From positions 1 to 18,954 of the forward strand of contig CALFYQ010000142.1 in assembly GCA_937952085.1 (NCBI GenBank): a stretch of DNA of 18,954 nucleotides. The letters are read 5' to 3'. The stretch is from an uncultured Paracoccaceae bacterium. Its GTDB lineage: Bacteria > Pseudomonadota > Alphaproteobacteria > Rhodobacterales > Rhodobacteraceae. Below are positions 5,946 through 14,516 of the stretch, piece by piece (position 1 is the first letter of the stretch; each line of letters opens with the position of its first letter). The notes beneath the pieces are model-generated. The model did no database searches and was not told the origin of the DNA. It was given only the letters and a program-made list of their open reading frames with translations. Made by a program: the position numbers and the translations under genes.

Positions 5946-7334
5946 ATGAAGCGAACTTCAAGTTTGATCGCGGCTTCGGCGCTCGCGATCCTCGCCGCCA
6001 CGGGGGCGAGAGCCGAAACGCTGGAAGAGGCGTTTGCGAAGACCTACGCCTCCAACCCGACGCTGATCTCCGCCCGCGCGGGCGTTCGCGCAGTCGACGA
6101 AGGCGTGCCGGCGGCGCGCGCCGGGATGCGGCCGAACGTCGATGTGGTCGGCACCGTCGGCGTGACCGACACCTCGATCAACGGCGCGCCGGCCGGCTCG
6201 ACGCGGGAGCCGCGCTCCGTCGCGCTCTCGGCCAGCCAGGTGCTCTACGATGGCGGGCGGACCTGGAACCGCATCGATTCCGCGGTGGCAGGCGTCGATT
6301 CGGCGCGGGCCGCGCTCGAATCGGTGGAGCAGAGCGTGCTGCTCCAGGCGGTCAACGCCTACATGAACGTGCGCCGGGACCAGCAGTTCGTCGCCCTCGC
6401 GCAGAACAACGTCCGGGTCATCACCGAGCAGCTCCGCGCCGCGGAGGACCGCTTCGCCGTCGGCGAGGTGACGCGCACCGATGTCAGCCAGGCCCGCGCC
6501 CGGCTGGCGCAGAGCCAGGCCTCGCTCGCCGCTCAGGAAGGCGCGCTGGCGCAGTCCTTCCAGCTCTATGGCCGCGTCGTCGGCGCGCCGCCGGGCGAGC
6601 TCGCCCCGCCGCCGCCGCTGCCGCCGCTGCCGGTCACGCTGGCCGAGGCGGTGCAGGAGGCGCTGGACAGGCACCCCGACGTCCGCTCCGCCCGCTTCGA
6701 CGAGGCGCAGGCCCGGAGCGACATCGCCACCGCGCAGGGCGCGCTCCTGCCGACGGTCACGCTCTCGGGCTCCGTCTCCTATGGCGAGGACCAGAGCTCC
6801 ACTCTCTCCAATGGCGTCACCACCGCGCAGGTGCAGCTCCAGGCCCGGATTCCGCTCTACCAGGGCGGCGCCGAATACGCCGAGATCCGTCGCACCCAGG
6901 CGGTGCAGAGCCAGCGTATGGCGCAGATCCACGAAACCGCTCGCGCGATCCAGGAGCAGGTGGAGAACGCCTGGACCAGCCTGATGACGGCGCGCATCAC
7001 CATCCGCGCCGCGCGGGCGCAGGTCGCCGCCGCGCAGCTCGCCTTCGAGGGCGTGACCGAGGAAGCCAAGCTCGGCGCCCGCACCACGCTCGACGTGCTC
7101 GACGCGGAGCAGGAGCTTCTGGACGCCCGCACCAACGTGGTGTCGGCGGAGCGGGACGAATATGTCGCGGCCTATTCGGTCCTCTCCGCAGTCGGCCGGC
7201 TCACCGTCGCGGGGCTCGGCCTCACCTCGGTCGAGCATTACGACCCGAACGAGAACTACGCAGACGTGAACGACCGATTCTTCGGCTTCAAGCGAGACGA
7301 GCTGACCGAGTGGAAATCGCCGATCGCGCCGTGA
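5946..7334 (+). CDS. tolC: TolC family outer-membrane efflux protein
   Basis: It encodes 462 residues, close to the 440-490 typical of TolC. The Sec signal peptide is MKRTSSLIAASALAILAATG with cleavage after ARA and before ETLEEAF. Two outer-membrane-efflux repeats follow: the first opens with EEAFAKTYASNPTLISAR, the second with LAEAVQEALDRHPDVRSARF (about residues 230-250). The pattern is two long coiled-coil hairpins plus beta-barrel strands per repeat; TLDVLDAEQELLDARTNVV near the C-terminus is a characteristic TolC stretch. TolC trimers form the outer-membrane exit duct for tripartite pumps and type I secretion. No inner-membrane pump or membrane-fusion partner lies in the window, so it probably serves systems encoded elsewhere. 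The ATG follows a purine-rich AAGGCAGGCGG stretch. Confidence 0.93.
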   Translation: MKRTSSLIAASALAILAATGARAETLEEAFAKTYASNPTLISARAGVRAVDEGVPAARAGMRPNVDVVGTVGVTDTSINGAPAGSTREPRSVALSASQVLYDGGRTWNRIDSAVAGVDSARAALESVEQSVLLQAVNAYMNVRRDQQFVALAQNNVRVITEQLRAAEDRFAVGEVTRTDVSQARARLAQSQASLAAQEGALAQSFQLYGRVVGAPPGELAPPPPLPPLPVTLAEAVQEALDRHPDVRSARFDEAQARSDIATAQGALLPTVTLSGSVSYGEDQSSTLSNGVTTAQVQLQARIPLYQGGAEYAEIRRTQAVQSQRMAQIHETARAIQEQVENAWTSLMTARITIRAARAQVAAAQLAFEGVTEEAKLGARTTLDVLDAEQELLDARTNVVSAERDEYVAAYSVLSAVGRLTVAGLGLTSVEHYDPNENYADVNDRFFGFKRDELTEWKSPIAP

Positions 7335-7347
7335 GGGGAGCCGCGAG

Positions 7348-7806
7348 ATGACCGAGCGGGAAGGCCCCGACGGGCGCTCGATGAGCGAGATTCTCGCCTC
7401 GATCCGCCGCATCGTCTCCGACGAGGAACGCGCGCGGCGCGAGAGCGAGCGCCGCGAGGGCGCGCCGCGGGCCGATTCCGGGGAGGCGCCGCCGCTCGAA
7501 CTCACATCCGAAATGCGCGTGGTTGGCGCGGCCCCTGCCCCGGCGCCCCAACCCGCCGTCGCGCCGGAAGACCCGGAAGCGCCGCTCGATCTCGGCGTCG
7601 CCGGCCGGCTCGTCTCCGCGCCGCCGCACACATCCTATGCGCCGCAGCCTGGCCCGAGCACGGCGGAGATCGAGGAGATCGTCCGCCGCGTCGTCCGCGA
7701 GGAGCTGCGCGGGCCGATCGGCCTCGAGATCAGCCGCAAGGTGAAGGCCTCGATCCGCGACGAGGTGCGCCGCATCCTCGAAGAGGACGAAGAGCCGCTG
7801 CTCTGA
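7348..7806 (+). CDS. PopZ/DUF2497-like small acidic protein
   Basis: It encodes 152 residues. The start at 7348 has GGGGAG upstream, 13 bp after the tolC stop, so the two are likely cotranscribed. The N-terminus contains RSMSEILASIRRIVSDEE (residues 11-28), the conserved amphipathic motif of PopZ/DUF2497 proteins. A Pro/Ala/Glu-rich low-complexity middle follows, then a helical C-terminal region (STAEIEEIVRRVVREELRG, then ISRKVKASIRDEVRRIL). PopZ organises the cell pole in alphaproteobacteria. The C-terminal helices lack the usual WLD/LP-type oligomerisation motif, so this is a divergent member and polar scaffolding cannot be assumed. No membrane segment or signal peptide is present. Confidence 0.7.
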   Translation: MTEREGPDGRSMSEILASIRRIVSDEERARRESERREGAPRADSGEAPPLELTSEMRVVGAAPAPAPQPAVAPEDPEAPLDLGVAGRLVSAPPHTSYAPQPGPSTAEIEEIVRRVVREELRGPIGLEISRKVKASIRDEVRRILEEDEEPLL

Positions 7807-7950
7807 CCCGATTTCCCCGGCGCGTTTACCGCGAGAGCCCCGCCGGACCCGGCCGTTAACCGTGATTCCGGTCGGATTCGAACGAAATTTCGCTAAAATC
7901 CTTGATCGTGGCCGTCAGCGCGCACCCACCCCGGCGCGAAGGCGGGCGCG

Positions 7951-7970
7951 GGCCCGGCTGCGGCCGGGCC
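7951..7970. terminator. GC-rich hairpin between PopZ-like and secreted-protein genes
   Basis: The arms ggcccggc (7951-7958) and gccgggcc (7963-7970) pair perfectly around a 4-nt loop. The hairpin lies 11 nt past the stop of the - strand gene and between convergent genes. Neither strand shows a T run, so intrinsic termination is only a possibility. Confidence 0.35.
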
Positions 7971-7981
7971 TGCGCGGCGGC

Positions 7982-8554
7982 TCATTGCAGATCGAGCCTG
8001 ACCTCGCGCCCCGGCGGCAGCACGTGGAACGGCGCGCCCTCGTACAGCTCGGTCTCGCCCGACCACATCCGCGAGAGATAGACGCCGTCGCCGATCTCGA
8101 AGGTGAAGCAGACGCGGTTCGGCCCGCCGGCGGAAAGGATCTCGGCGATCTCCGCCCGTTCCGCCGCGCTCGGCGCCGCGCCCTCCGCCCAGCGCCGCAG
8201 CATTCCGGCGCCGTCGGCATAGACCCGCGCCGTCGCCGGATCGGGCGGCGCGGTCTCGCAGAGCCGCCCGCCTTCGAAGACATAGTCGATGGAAATCCGC
8301 GCGATCCGGCGCGTCAGCGCCCCGCCGACGGCGCCTTTTCTCAGGGCGAAATGCGCGTCGGTGGCGAAGCCGCCGCCCTTCGGCGGGCCGATCACTTCGG
8401 CGGCGAGGCAGCCGAACCCGTCATCCGGCCAGGAGCACCAGATCGCCCCCGGCCGGGCGAGGCCCCGCACCTCCGCCTCCGAGAGCGCCTCGCCCGCCGC
8501 GACGGGTGCGGCGACGACCAGGAGGGCCGCCAGCGTCGCGCGAAATCCCGCCAT
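7982..8554 (-). CDS. Secreted/periplasmic protein of unknown function
   Basis: It encodes 190 residues. The start is set at the internal Met (MAGFRATLAALLVVAAPVAA) because GGGAG sits about 7 nt upstream and a signal peptide begins exactly there; the 23 residues upstream are arginine-rich and look untranslated. The mature protein has four Cys, in IWCSWPDDGFGC, GGRLCETAP and NRVCFTFEIG, which could form two disulfides in the periplasm. Other segments include ATDAHFALRKG and RISIDYVFEGG. I do not recognise the family. It is divergent from the P450 gene across 91 bp, so the two may share a control region. Confidence 0.72.
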   Translation of the reverse strand: MAGFRATLAALLVVAAPVAAGEALSEAEVRGLARPGAIWCSWPDDGFGCLAAEVIGPPKGGGFATDAHFALRKGAVGGALTRRIARISIDYVFEGGRLCETAPPDPATARVYADGAGMLRRWAEGAAPSAAERAEIAEILSAGGPNRVCFTFEIGDGVYLSRMWSGETELYEGAPFHVLPPGREVRLDLQ

Positions 8555-8645
8555 CTGCCGTCTCCCGATCTGGCGCCGCGCCGCCGCGCGCGCGTTGCCC
8601 TTGCATCGATTCGCCGCCACCATGCCCCGAAACGGGAGCGAAACG

Positions 8646-9812
8646 ATGTCGACGGCGCCGGTCTACGAGATCGATCACAAACGCTTCTGGGAAGACCCCT
8701 ACCCCGACCTCGCCGCCATGCGCGCCAGGGCGCCGATCGCCTTCGTGCCGCAGCTCAACGCCACGCTCCTCACCCGGCGCGACCACATCTTCGAGATGGA
8801 GAAGAAGATCGACGTCTTCTCCTCGACCCAGCCGGGCGGGCTGATGACGGTGCTGATGGGCGAGAACATGATGCGCCGTGACGGCGAGCCGCATCTTTCC
8901 GAGCGCCGGCAGATCTTCCCCACCGTCTCGCCGAAGACGGTGCGGGATGTCTGGACCGCCGCCTTCGAGGCGGACGCGGAGCGGCTGCTCGAAGGCCTCC
9001 GCCGGCTCGGCCGGGCGGAGCTCTGCCGCGACTACGCCATGCGCATCTCCGGCGACGCGCTCCGCGCCATCACCGGCCTCCTCTCGATGACGGCGGAGGA
9101 GCTGGACGCCACCAGCCAGGCGATGATCGACGGCTGCGCCAACTATGTCGGCGACGCGGCGGTGGAGGCGCGCTGCCATTGGGGCACGGCGCTGATCGAC
9201 GAGCATATCGACCGCATGGCGGCGAGCGCGCCGGCGCATTCGATGCTGGCCGTGCTGCAGGCGGCCGGGTCGCCGATGGACCGGATTCGCGCCAACATCA
9301 AGCTCACCATCTCCGGCGGCCAGAACGAGCCGCGGGACGCCATCGCCGGCGCCGCCGCCGCGCTCCTCCTCCATCCCGAGCAGCGGGCGAAGGTGGAGCG
9401 GGGCGCCGCGAGTTGGGACCAGGTCTTCGCCGAATATGTGCGCTGGATGTCGCCGATCGGCATGTCGCCCCGCCGCGTCGCCCGCGAGTATGAACTCGAC
9501 GGCGTGCGCTTCGCGCCGGAGGAGCGGGTGTTCCTGATGTTCGGCGCCGCGAACCGCGACCCGGACGTTTTCGAGGCGCCCGAGCGCTTCGACGTGGAGC
9601 GGGACGCCTCCGCCCACATCGCCTTCGGCGCGGGCCCGCATTTCTGCGCCGGGGCCTGGGCCTCGAAGGCGCTGGTCGCCGGCGTCGCGCTGCCGCGGCT
9701 CTTCGCGGCGCTGCCGGGGCTGAGGCTCGCGGGAGAGGTCAAATGGGGCGGCTGGGCCTTCCGCGGGCCGCTTGGCCTCCCCGTCTCCTGGGAGGCGGCG
9801 GCGGCCGCGTGA
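8646..9812 (+). CDS. Cytochrome P450 with atypical I helix
   Basis: It encodes 388 residues, the size of a soluble bacterial class I P450. The start ATG at 8646 has GGGAG about 8 nt upstream. The heme-binding loop is FGAGPHFCAGAWAS with Cys334 as thiolate ligand, and the ExxR of helix K is EYVR (263-266). In the I helix, where AGxDT/AGxET normally supplies the acid-alcohol pair for oxygen activation, the sequence is ISGGQNEPRD (222-231), so the Thr is replaced. P450s monooxygenate small molecules with electrons from a ferredoxin and its reductase; neither is encoded nearby. The substrate is unknown. The downstream M48 protease gene starts 31 bp later and may be cotranscribed. Confidence 0.9.
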   Translation: MSTAPVYEIDHKRFWEDPYPDLAAMRARAPIAFVPQLNATLLTRRDHIFEMEKKIDVFSSTQPGGLMTVLMGENMMRRDGEPHLSERRQIFPTVSPKTVRDVWTAAFEADAERLLEGLRRLGRAELCRDYAMRISGDALRAITGLLSMTAEELDATSQAMIDGCANYVGDAAVEARCHWGTALIDEHIDRMAASAPAHSMLAVLQAAGSPMDRIRANIKLTISGGQNEPRDAIAGAAAALLLHPEQRAKVERGAASWDQVFAEYVRWMSPIGMSPRRVAREYELDGVRFAPEERVFLMFGAANRDPDVFEAPERFDVERDASAHIAFGAGPHFCAGAWASKALVAGVALPRLFAALPGLRLAGEVKWGGWAFRGPLGLPVSWEAAAAA

Positions 9813-9843
9813 CGCGCGGCCCCGAAGGCCCCATATTCCATCC

Positions 9844-10542
9844 ATGGTCAGGATTCTCCTCCCCGTCCTCGTCGCCGCCCTATGGGGTTGGCTCTCCTGG
9901 CGTTTCGGCATGGCGAAGATGAAGGCCGAGCTCGACGCCAAGGCGGAGCCGATTGACGATCCGGCGCTGGAGGCGGCGATCCGCCGACTCGGCCGGCAGG
10001 TCGGCATCGACCATCTCCAGGCCAATCTCTACCCGATGGAGGCGGTGAACGGCCTCGCCGCGCCGGACGGGCGGATCTTCCTCACCTCGGGCCTCTTCGC
10101 GCGCTATCGGATGGGGGACTTCACCGCGGCGGAACTCGCCTCCGTCGTGGCGCATGAGCTCGGCCATGTCGCGCGCGGCCATTCCCGCCGCCGGATGATC
10201 GACTGGACCGGGCAGAACGCCGCGCGCATGGCGCTCGGCATGCTTCTCAGTCGCTTCGTGCCGGTGCTCGGCTATTACCTCGCGAACTTCATCGCCACGC
10301 TGGTGATGTCGAAGCTCTCGCGCCGGGACGAATTCGAGGCGGACGAATACGCCGCCGCGCTGATGACGCGGGCGGGGTTCGGCGTCGGGCCGCAGATCTC
10401 GATGTTCGAGAAGCTGCACAAGCTCTCGCCGAAGCAGGGCGGCGTCGCCTGGATGATGAGCCACCCGCCGGCGCCGGAGCGGATCGCCGCGATCAAGGCG
10501 CGGGCGGACGGCTGGGCCGCCGAACCCGAGCGGATCGACTAG
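9844..10542 (+). CDS. M48 family zinc metalloprotease, membrane-anchored
   Basis: It encodes 232 residues. A hydrophobic N-terminal segment (ILLPVLVAALWGWLSW) is a membrane anchor or uncleaved signal. The zinc motif HELGH lies at 104-108 and the third ligand is probably Glu163 in SRRDEFEADEYA, with the family's typical EADxxA ending. A second hydrophobic region (MALGMLLSRFVPVLGYYLAN, about 129-148) lies between them. A late SHPPAPERIAAI motif is also typical of M48 enzymes. All catalytic residues are present. M48 proteases of this type degrade misfolded membrane or periplasmic proteins. The start has no strong Shine-Dalgarno sequence and may depend on readthrough from the P450 gene. It ends 2 bp from the convergent YhdP-like gene. 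Confidence 0.88.
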   Translation: MVRILLPVLVAALWGWLSWRFGMAKMKAELDAKAEPIDDPALEAAIRRLGRQVGIDHLQANLYPMEAVNGLAAPDGRIFLTSGLFARYRMGDFTAAELASVVAHELGHVARGHSRRRMIDWTGQNAARMALGMLLSRFVPVLGYYLANFIATLVMSKLSRRDEFEADEYAAALMTRAGFGVGPQISMFEKLHKLSPKQGGVAWMMSHPPAPERIAAIKARADGWAAEPERID

Positions 10543-10544
10543 GT

Positions 10545-13500
10545 TCAGCGGTCGATCTGGTCGACCGAGGGGGTGAGGCTGATCGAGGCCTCGGCCGAAG
10601 GCCCGCCGCCTTCGAAGATCTTCCTCAAAATGCCGGGCGCCAGCACCGAGAGCGGGTTCACCGTCACCTTCGGGTCCTCCGCCGGGCCGTTCACCGCGAA
10701 GGTAAAGGCGAAAAGGCCGCCGCCATCGCCGCCGGTCAGGATCGTGCCGAGCACCGGGATGCCGCCGAGCGCGGAGTTGATGCGGTAAAGCGGGGTGAAG
10801 ACGCCGCGCATGTCGAGCGCGTCGGCGTCGAGGTCGTAGTCGCCCTCGAGATTGACGCCGATCATCGGGCCCTTCGCCGTCGCGTCCTTCAGCCGGAGCC
10901 GGCCCTCGGCATAGCCGAAGGGCGCGTGGATGCCGTCGAAGACGATCCCATCGCTCCGCATCTCGGCGCGAAGATCCTCGAGCTCGGCGCCGGCGAGCAG
11001 CTGTTCGAGCTTCGCGTCCTTGTGGATCACGAGGTCCTTCACCCGGACCTCGCCGTCGAGGCTGAACGGGTCGCCGCGGGCGATCGCGGCGTCAAGCGCC
11101 AGGGTGCCGCCGGAGCCGTCGTCGAAGACCTTGGCGTCGCGGAGGAACCGGCCGGCGTCCTCGACGCGGAGCCGCAGCTCGCCGCCCTCCGGGCCGCGGC
11201 GGAGGAAGGCGGTGGCGGGGCCGCCGCCTTCGCCGACGCGGGCGACGCCGCGCGCCACCACCTCGTCCCGCCCGGTGCGGCGGATGAAGCCCTCGACCTC
11301 GTGGAAGGCGTATTCGTCCGTCACCTTCAGCCGGTCGATCCGGGCGTCCACCCGGAACGGGGTGACGGCGGCGCCGGCGTCCCGCCCGCCATCGGCGTCG
11401 GCCAGCGCGTCGTCGGTCAGGTCCTCGATGCCGGTGAGGTCGAGGAGCGGCCCGTTGGCTTCGACCATCCAGGTCCGCCCTTCGCGCCGGGCCGACACCG
11501 CTAGATCGACCGCATCGCGAAACCGGAGCCGGTCGAGCCGCACGCTCTCCGGGCCGCCCTCGACGTCCGTCGCGGCGGCGCCGGCCGCGGAGAGCGCCGG
11601 GGCGGAGATGTCGAAACGGTCGAGCTTCACCGAAAGGCCGGCGAGCGCGCCTTCCGCCTCGATCCGCGCCTTCGGCCCCGCCGCCTTGCTCCAGGCGAGC
11701 GCCGGCACCGACAGTTCGGCGCGGGCGAGGTCCGCGGCGAGCCGGAAGCGCGCGCCGCCCGCCCGCGGCTCGATCGTCGCCTCCACGGCGGCCGCGCCGC
11801 CGGTGAACCAGGGCTGCGTCACGCCGAAGGCGGCGAGCCGCTCCGGCGTCGCCTCCGCCTTCGCGGTGATCTGCCGCTCGGAGGGGGAGAACCGCTCCCG
11901 CCACTCCACCTCGGCGGGCAGGCCCGCCACTTCAACGCCGCCGGCGAGACGGAAGCCCGCCGTATCCGCCTCCAGCAGCAGTTCGGCCGCCTTCGCCTCG
12001 CGGCCGAGGCCGGGCGCGACCAGCGCGACATCGGTCATCCGCGCCGTCGCCGAGGCGGCGACGTCATCGAGCAGAAGGTCCTTCAGCAGCGGGAAATTCG
12101 CCGTCGCCTCCACTTCGGCCCGGCCCTCGACCTCGCCGAGCGGCACGCCGAGCTTCGAGGTGAGGCCGAGCGGCTCGGAATCGATCAGCGCCAGCGCGTC
12201 GGCGAGCCGGCCGGCCGCCTTGATATGCGCTTCGCCGGGCGTGTCCGGATGGCCGAGATCGGCGATCACGAAAGTGGAGCCGGCAAGATCCAGCGGCTCG
12301 CCGCCCTCGGGCGTCGCCGTTCCGGCGTCGAGCGAGAGGGCGAAGCGCTTGAGGTCCACCTGCCCGGCGCCGCTGGCGTGGCGGATCGGCGGCATCGGCC
12401 GGAGGTAGTGGCCGACCGTGTCCTCGAAGGTGAAGTCGATCTTCACCTCCTCCTCCGCGCCGCCGAGCCGCAGCGCGGCGTCGGCCTCGACGATATGCGC
12501 GGCCTCCATGTTCTCCCGCATCCAGATGAGCGCGCCCGGCGCCGCCTGCCGCGGCCAGTGCTCCAGCATCTCCGCAAGGGTGAAATCGGCGGCGGAGACG
12601 GTCAGCTCCGCGCCCCAGCCACCGTTTTCGGGGCGGATGCGGCCGGCCGCGGAGACGGTCATCCGCTCCCGCTCCAGCCGCAATTCGCCGATCTCGATCA
12701 GGAAGGGCTGAAGGGTGACGCGCCCGGTCAGCCGCGCCGCCTTGTAGCCGAGCGGCGCGGCGAGAAATTCCGGCGCGGCGACGGCGATGTTCTCGAAATC
12801 GAGCTGCGCCACGGCGTCGAGCGGCGCGCCCGCCTCGTCGCGGCCGACCTGCACGAAGCCGCCGCCGGTGAAGGAGGCGCGGTCGGCGTCAAGCGCCACC
12901 TCGTCGATGGCGAAGCGCTCCGCCCCGGGGTCGAAGACGAACTGGAAGGCGGCGCTCCGAAGCGGCTCCTTCACCCCGGGCGCGAGCTTCAGCCGCCCTT
13001 CGCCGGCGGTCAGGCGGCCTTCGAGCTCCTCAAGATCGCCCGCCGCGTTGAAGGCGAGCGCGATCTGGCCGGAGACGGGCGCCTCGAGCGCGGCGAGCCA
13101 GTCGAGCGCGGGAATCTGCCCGGCGAGGTCCGACGGCGCCGCGTTCTCGAACTTCGCCCGGAGGCTCACGCGGCCTTCGGCGTTCCGCTCCCCCTCGAAG
13201 GAGCCGGTGGCGCGGCCCTGCGCGCCGCCGTCGAGCGCAAGGCTGGCGCGCCCGGCATAGCCGGCCTCGGTGGCGCGGAACTCGGCCGAGACGCCGGCGG
13301 CGCGATAGGCGCGCCCACTCATCGCGTCGATATAGAGGAGCGACGCGCCTTCGAGCCGGAGCGTCCCGCGTTTCGGCCCGCCGGCGCCGGCGTCGCCTCC
13401 CTCCGTCGCTTCGGAGAGAAGCCGGCGGAAGGCGAGCGCGCCTCGCTCCGCCGCCTCTTCCGACGCGCCTTCGAAACCGAACCGGAAGACGCCGGACGGA

Positions 13501-13910
13501 TCGCGCGAGAGGCGGGCGGAGACGCCGGTCAGCGTCACCTCCTCGGGCGCCACCCGGCCGTCGAGCAGCGTCGCGAGCGAGAGCCGGGCGGCGACGGCCG
13601 GAATCGCGGCGATGCGCCCCACTTCCGGGTCGACGATCGCCGAGGTCTCGGCGACGACGCGAAGGACGCGCCCGCCTTCCGGCTCCTCCATCAGCCGGAG
13701 CCGCAAGGCGCCAAGCTCGAACCGCGCGCCCGGCAGTTCGGCGGAGGCCGCGCGCTCGATGAAGGGGATCAGCGGCGAAAGATCGATGGGCCCCGCCGAG
13801 AGCCGCATCCAGAGCCCGCCGGCAAGCGCCAGCGCCACGAGCAGCACCCCGCTCGCGGCCGCTCCGAGGATGCGGGCGACGCGCGCCGCCGCTCCCCGCC
13901 CCTCCCTCAC
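10545..13910 (-). CDS. YhdP/AsmA-like (DUF3971) very large envelope protein
   Basis: It encodes 1121 residues; E. coli YhdP is about 1266. There is one N-terminal membrane segment (ARILGAAASGVLLVALALAG, about 12-31), then a long periplasmic region of repeated beta-strand units. The C-terminal block carries family-typical text: GDYDLDADALDMRGVFTPLY, GGIPVLGTILTGG and VNPLSVLAPGILRKIFEGG. AsmA-like proteins are thought to form grooved bridges that carry phospholipids between inner and outer membranes. The start codon is GTG with a weak ribosome binding site. Its end is 2 bp from the end of the M48 gene, leaving no room for an intergenic terminator. It is divergent from the bcp-like gene across 135 bp. 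Confidence 0.85.
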   Translation of the reverse strand: MREGRGAAARVARILGAAASGVLLVALALAGGLWMRLSAGPIDLSPLIPFIERAASAELPGARFELGALRLRLMEEPEGGRVLRVVAETSAIVDPEVGRIAAIPAVAARLSLATLLDGRVAPEEVTLTGVSARLSRDPSGVFRFGFEGASEEAAERGALAFRRLLSEATEGGDAGAGGPKRGTLRLEGASLLYIDAMSGRAYRAAGVSAEFRATEAGYAGRASLALDGGAQGRATGSFEGERNAEGRVSLRAKFENAAPSDLAGQIPALDWLAALEAPVSGQIALAFNAAGDLEELEGRLTAGEGRLKLAPGVKEPLRSAAFQFVFDPGAERFAIDEVALDADRASFTGGGFVQVGRDEAGAPLDAVAQLDFENIAVAAPEFLAAPLGYKAARLTGRVTLQPFLIEIGELRLERERMTVSAAGRIRPENGGWGAELTVSAADFTLAEMLEHWPRQAAPGALIWMRENMEAAHIVEADAALRLGGAEEEVKIDFTFEDTVGHYLRPMPPIRHASGAGQVDLKRFALSLDAGTATPEGGEPLDLAGSTFVIADLGHPDTPGEAHIKAAGRLADALALIDSEPLGLTSKLGVPLGEVEGRAEVEATANFPLLKDLLLDDVAASATARMTDVALVAPGLGREAKAAELLLEADTAGFRLAGGVEVAGLPAEVEWRERFSPSERQITAKAEATPERLAAFGVTQPWFTGGAAAVEATIEPRAGGARFRLAADLARAELSVPALAWSKAAGPKARIEAEGALAGLSVKLDRFDISAPALSAAGAAATDVEGGPESVRLDRLRFRDAVDLAVSARREGRTWMVEANGPLLDLTGIEDLTDDALADADGGRDAGAAVTPFRVDARIDRLKVTDEYAFHEVEGFIRRTGRDEVVARGVARVGEGGGPATAFLRRGPEGGELRLRVEDAGRFLRDAKVFDDGSGGTLALDAAIARGDPFSLDGEVRVKDLVIHKDAKLEQLLAGAELEDLRAEMRSDGIVFDGIHAPFGYAEGRLRLKDATAKGPMIGVNLEGDYDLDADALDMRGVFTPLYRINSALGGIPVLGTILTGGDGGGLFAFTFAVNGPAEDPKVTVNPLSVLAPGILRKIFEGGGPSAEASISLTPSVDQIDR

Positions 13911-14045
13911 CAGCCCGCTCGTCTCATGCGTTCCCTTTCGCCGGCCCGGCGCGGGCGCGGCGTCGCTTGACGGTTCGGCGCGGTTTCCTGAAACGCGCGC
14001 TCATGCAATCTAGTCCCGAACCGTGTCCGCTTGAAGGAGCGTAAC

Positions 14046-14516
14046 ATGACGAAAACGCCCGAAGCCGGCGACAAAGCGCCGGAATTCACATTGCCGACCC
14101 CCGGCGGAGAGGTTTCGCTCGCCGGGCTGAGGGGCCGCAAGGTCGTCCTCTACTTCTATCCGCGGGACGACACGCCCGGCTGCACCACCGAGGCGCTGGA
14201 CTTCACGGCCGCCGCCGCGGCCTTCGACGCCGCCGGCGCGACCGTGATCGGCGTCTCGAAGGATAACGTGAAGAGCCATGAGAAGTTCATCTCGAAACGG
14301 GCGCTCTCCGTCGTCCTCGCCTCCGACGAGACGGGGACGACCTGCGAGGATTACGGCGTCTGGGTCGAGAAGCAGAATTACGGCAAGACCTATATGGGCA
14401 TCGAGCGCGCCACCTTCCTGATCGACGGCGCGGGCGTCATCCGCCAGGTCTGGCGCAAGGTGAAGGTGGCCGGGCACGCCGACGCCGTGCTGGAGGCCGT
14501 GAAGGCCCTTGGCTGA
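14046..14516 (+). CDS. bcp: Bcp/PrxQ-type thioredoxin-dependent peroxiredoxin
   Basis: It encodes 156 residues, the standard Bcp length. The start ATG at 14046 is preceded by GAAGGAG with good spacing. The peroxidatic motif is DDTPGCTTEALDF, with Cys46 after conserved Thr43 and Pro44. Other Bcp signatures are IGVSKDNVKSHEKF and EDYGVWVEKQNYG, then GIERATFLID. The enzyme reduces hydrogen peroxide and organic peroxides in the cytoplasm. Unlike E. coli Bcp, position +5 from the peroxidatic Cys is Leu, so the classical resolving Cys is absent. The only other Cys is Cys100, so it is either 1-Cys or uses another resolving partner. The gene overlaps the ferritin-like gene by 8 bp, implying cotranscription. 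Confidence 0.93.
   Translation: MTKTPEAGDKAPEFTLPTPGGEVSLAGLRGRKVVLYFYPRDDTPGCTTEALDFTAAAAAFDAAGATVIGVSKDNVKSHEKFISKRALSVVLASDETGTTCEDYGVWVEKQNYGKTYMGIERATFLIDGAGVIRQVWRKVKVAGHADAVLEAVKALG

Noticed and set aside
5958..7631. A 557-codon - strand frame opposite tolC and the PopZ-like gene
   Set aside because: tolC has a signal peptide and the family repeats in the other frame; the antisense product is low complexity and has no domain.
7856..7880. A TTAAC near 7856 as a second CtrA box
   Set aside because: Only one half site is present; no TTAA follows at 7-bp spacing.
8421..10025. A 534-codon - strand frame opposite the P450 and the M48 start
   Set aside because: It is a shadow of the P450 gene, whose heme and ExxR motifs are intact.
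12225..13970. A 581-codon + strand frame opposite the YhdP-like gene
   Set aside because: It is an arginine/glycine-rich antisense frame; the YhdP-like frame has the N-terminal membrane anchor and family C-terminus.
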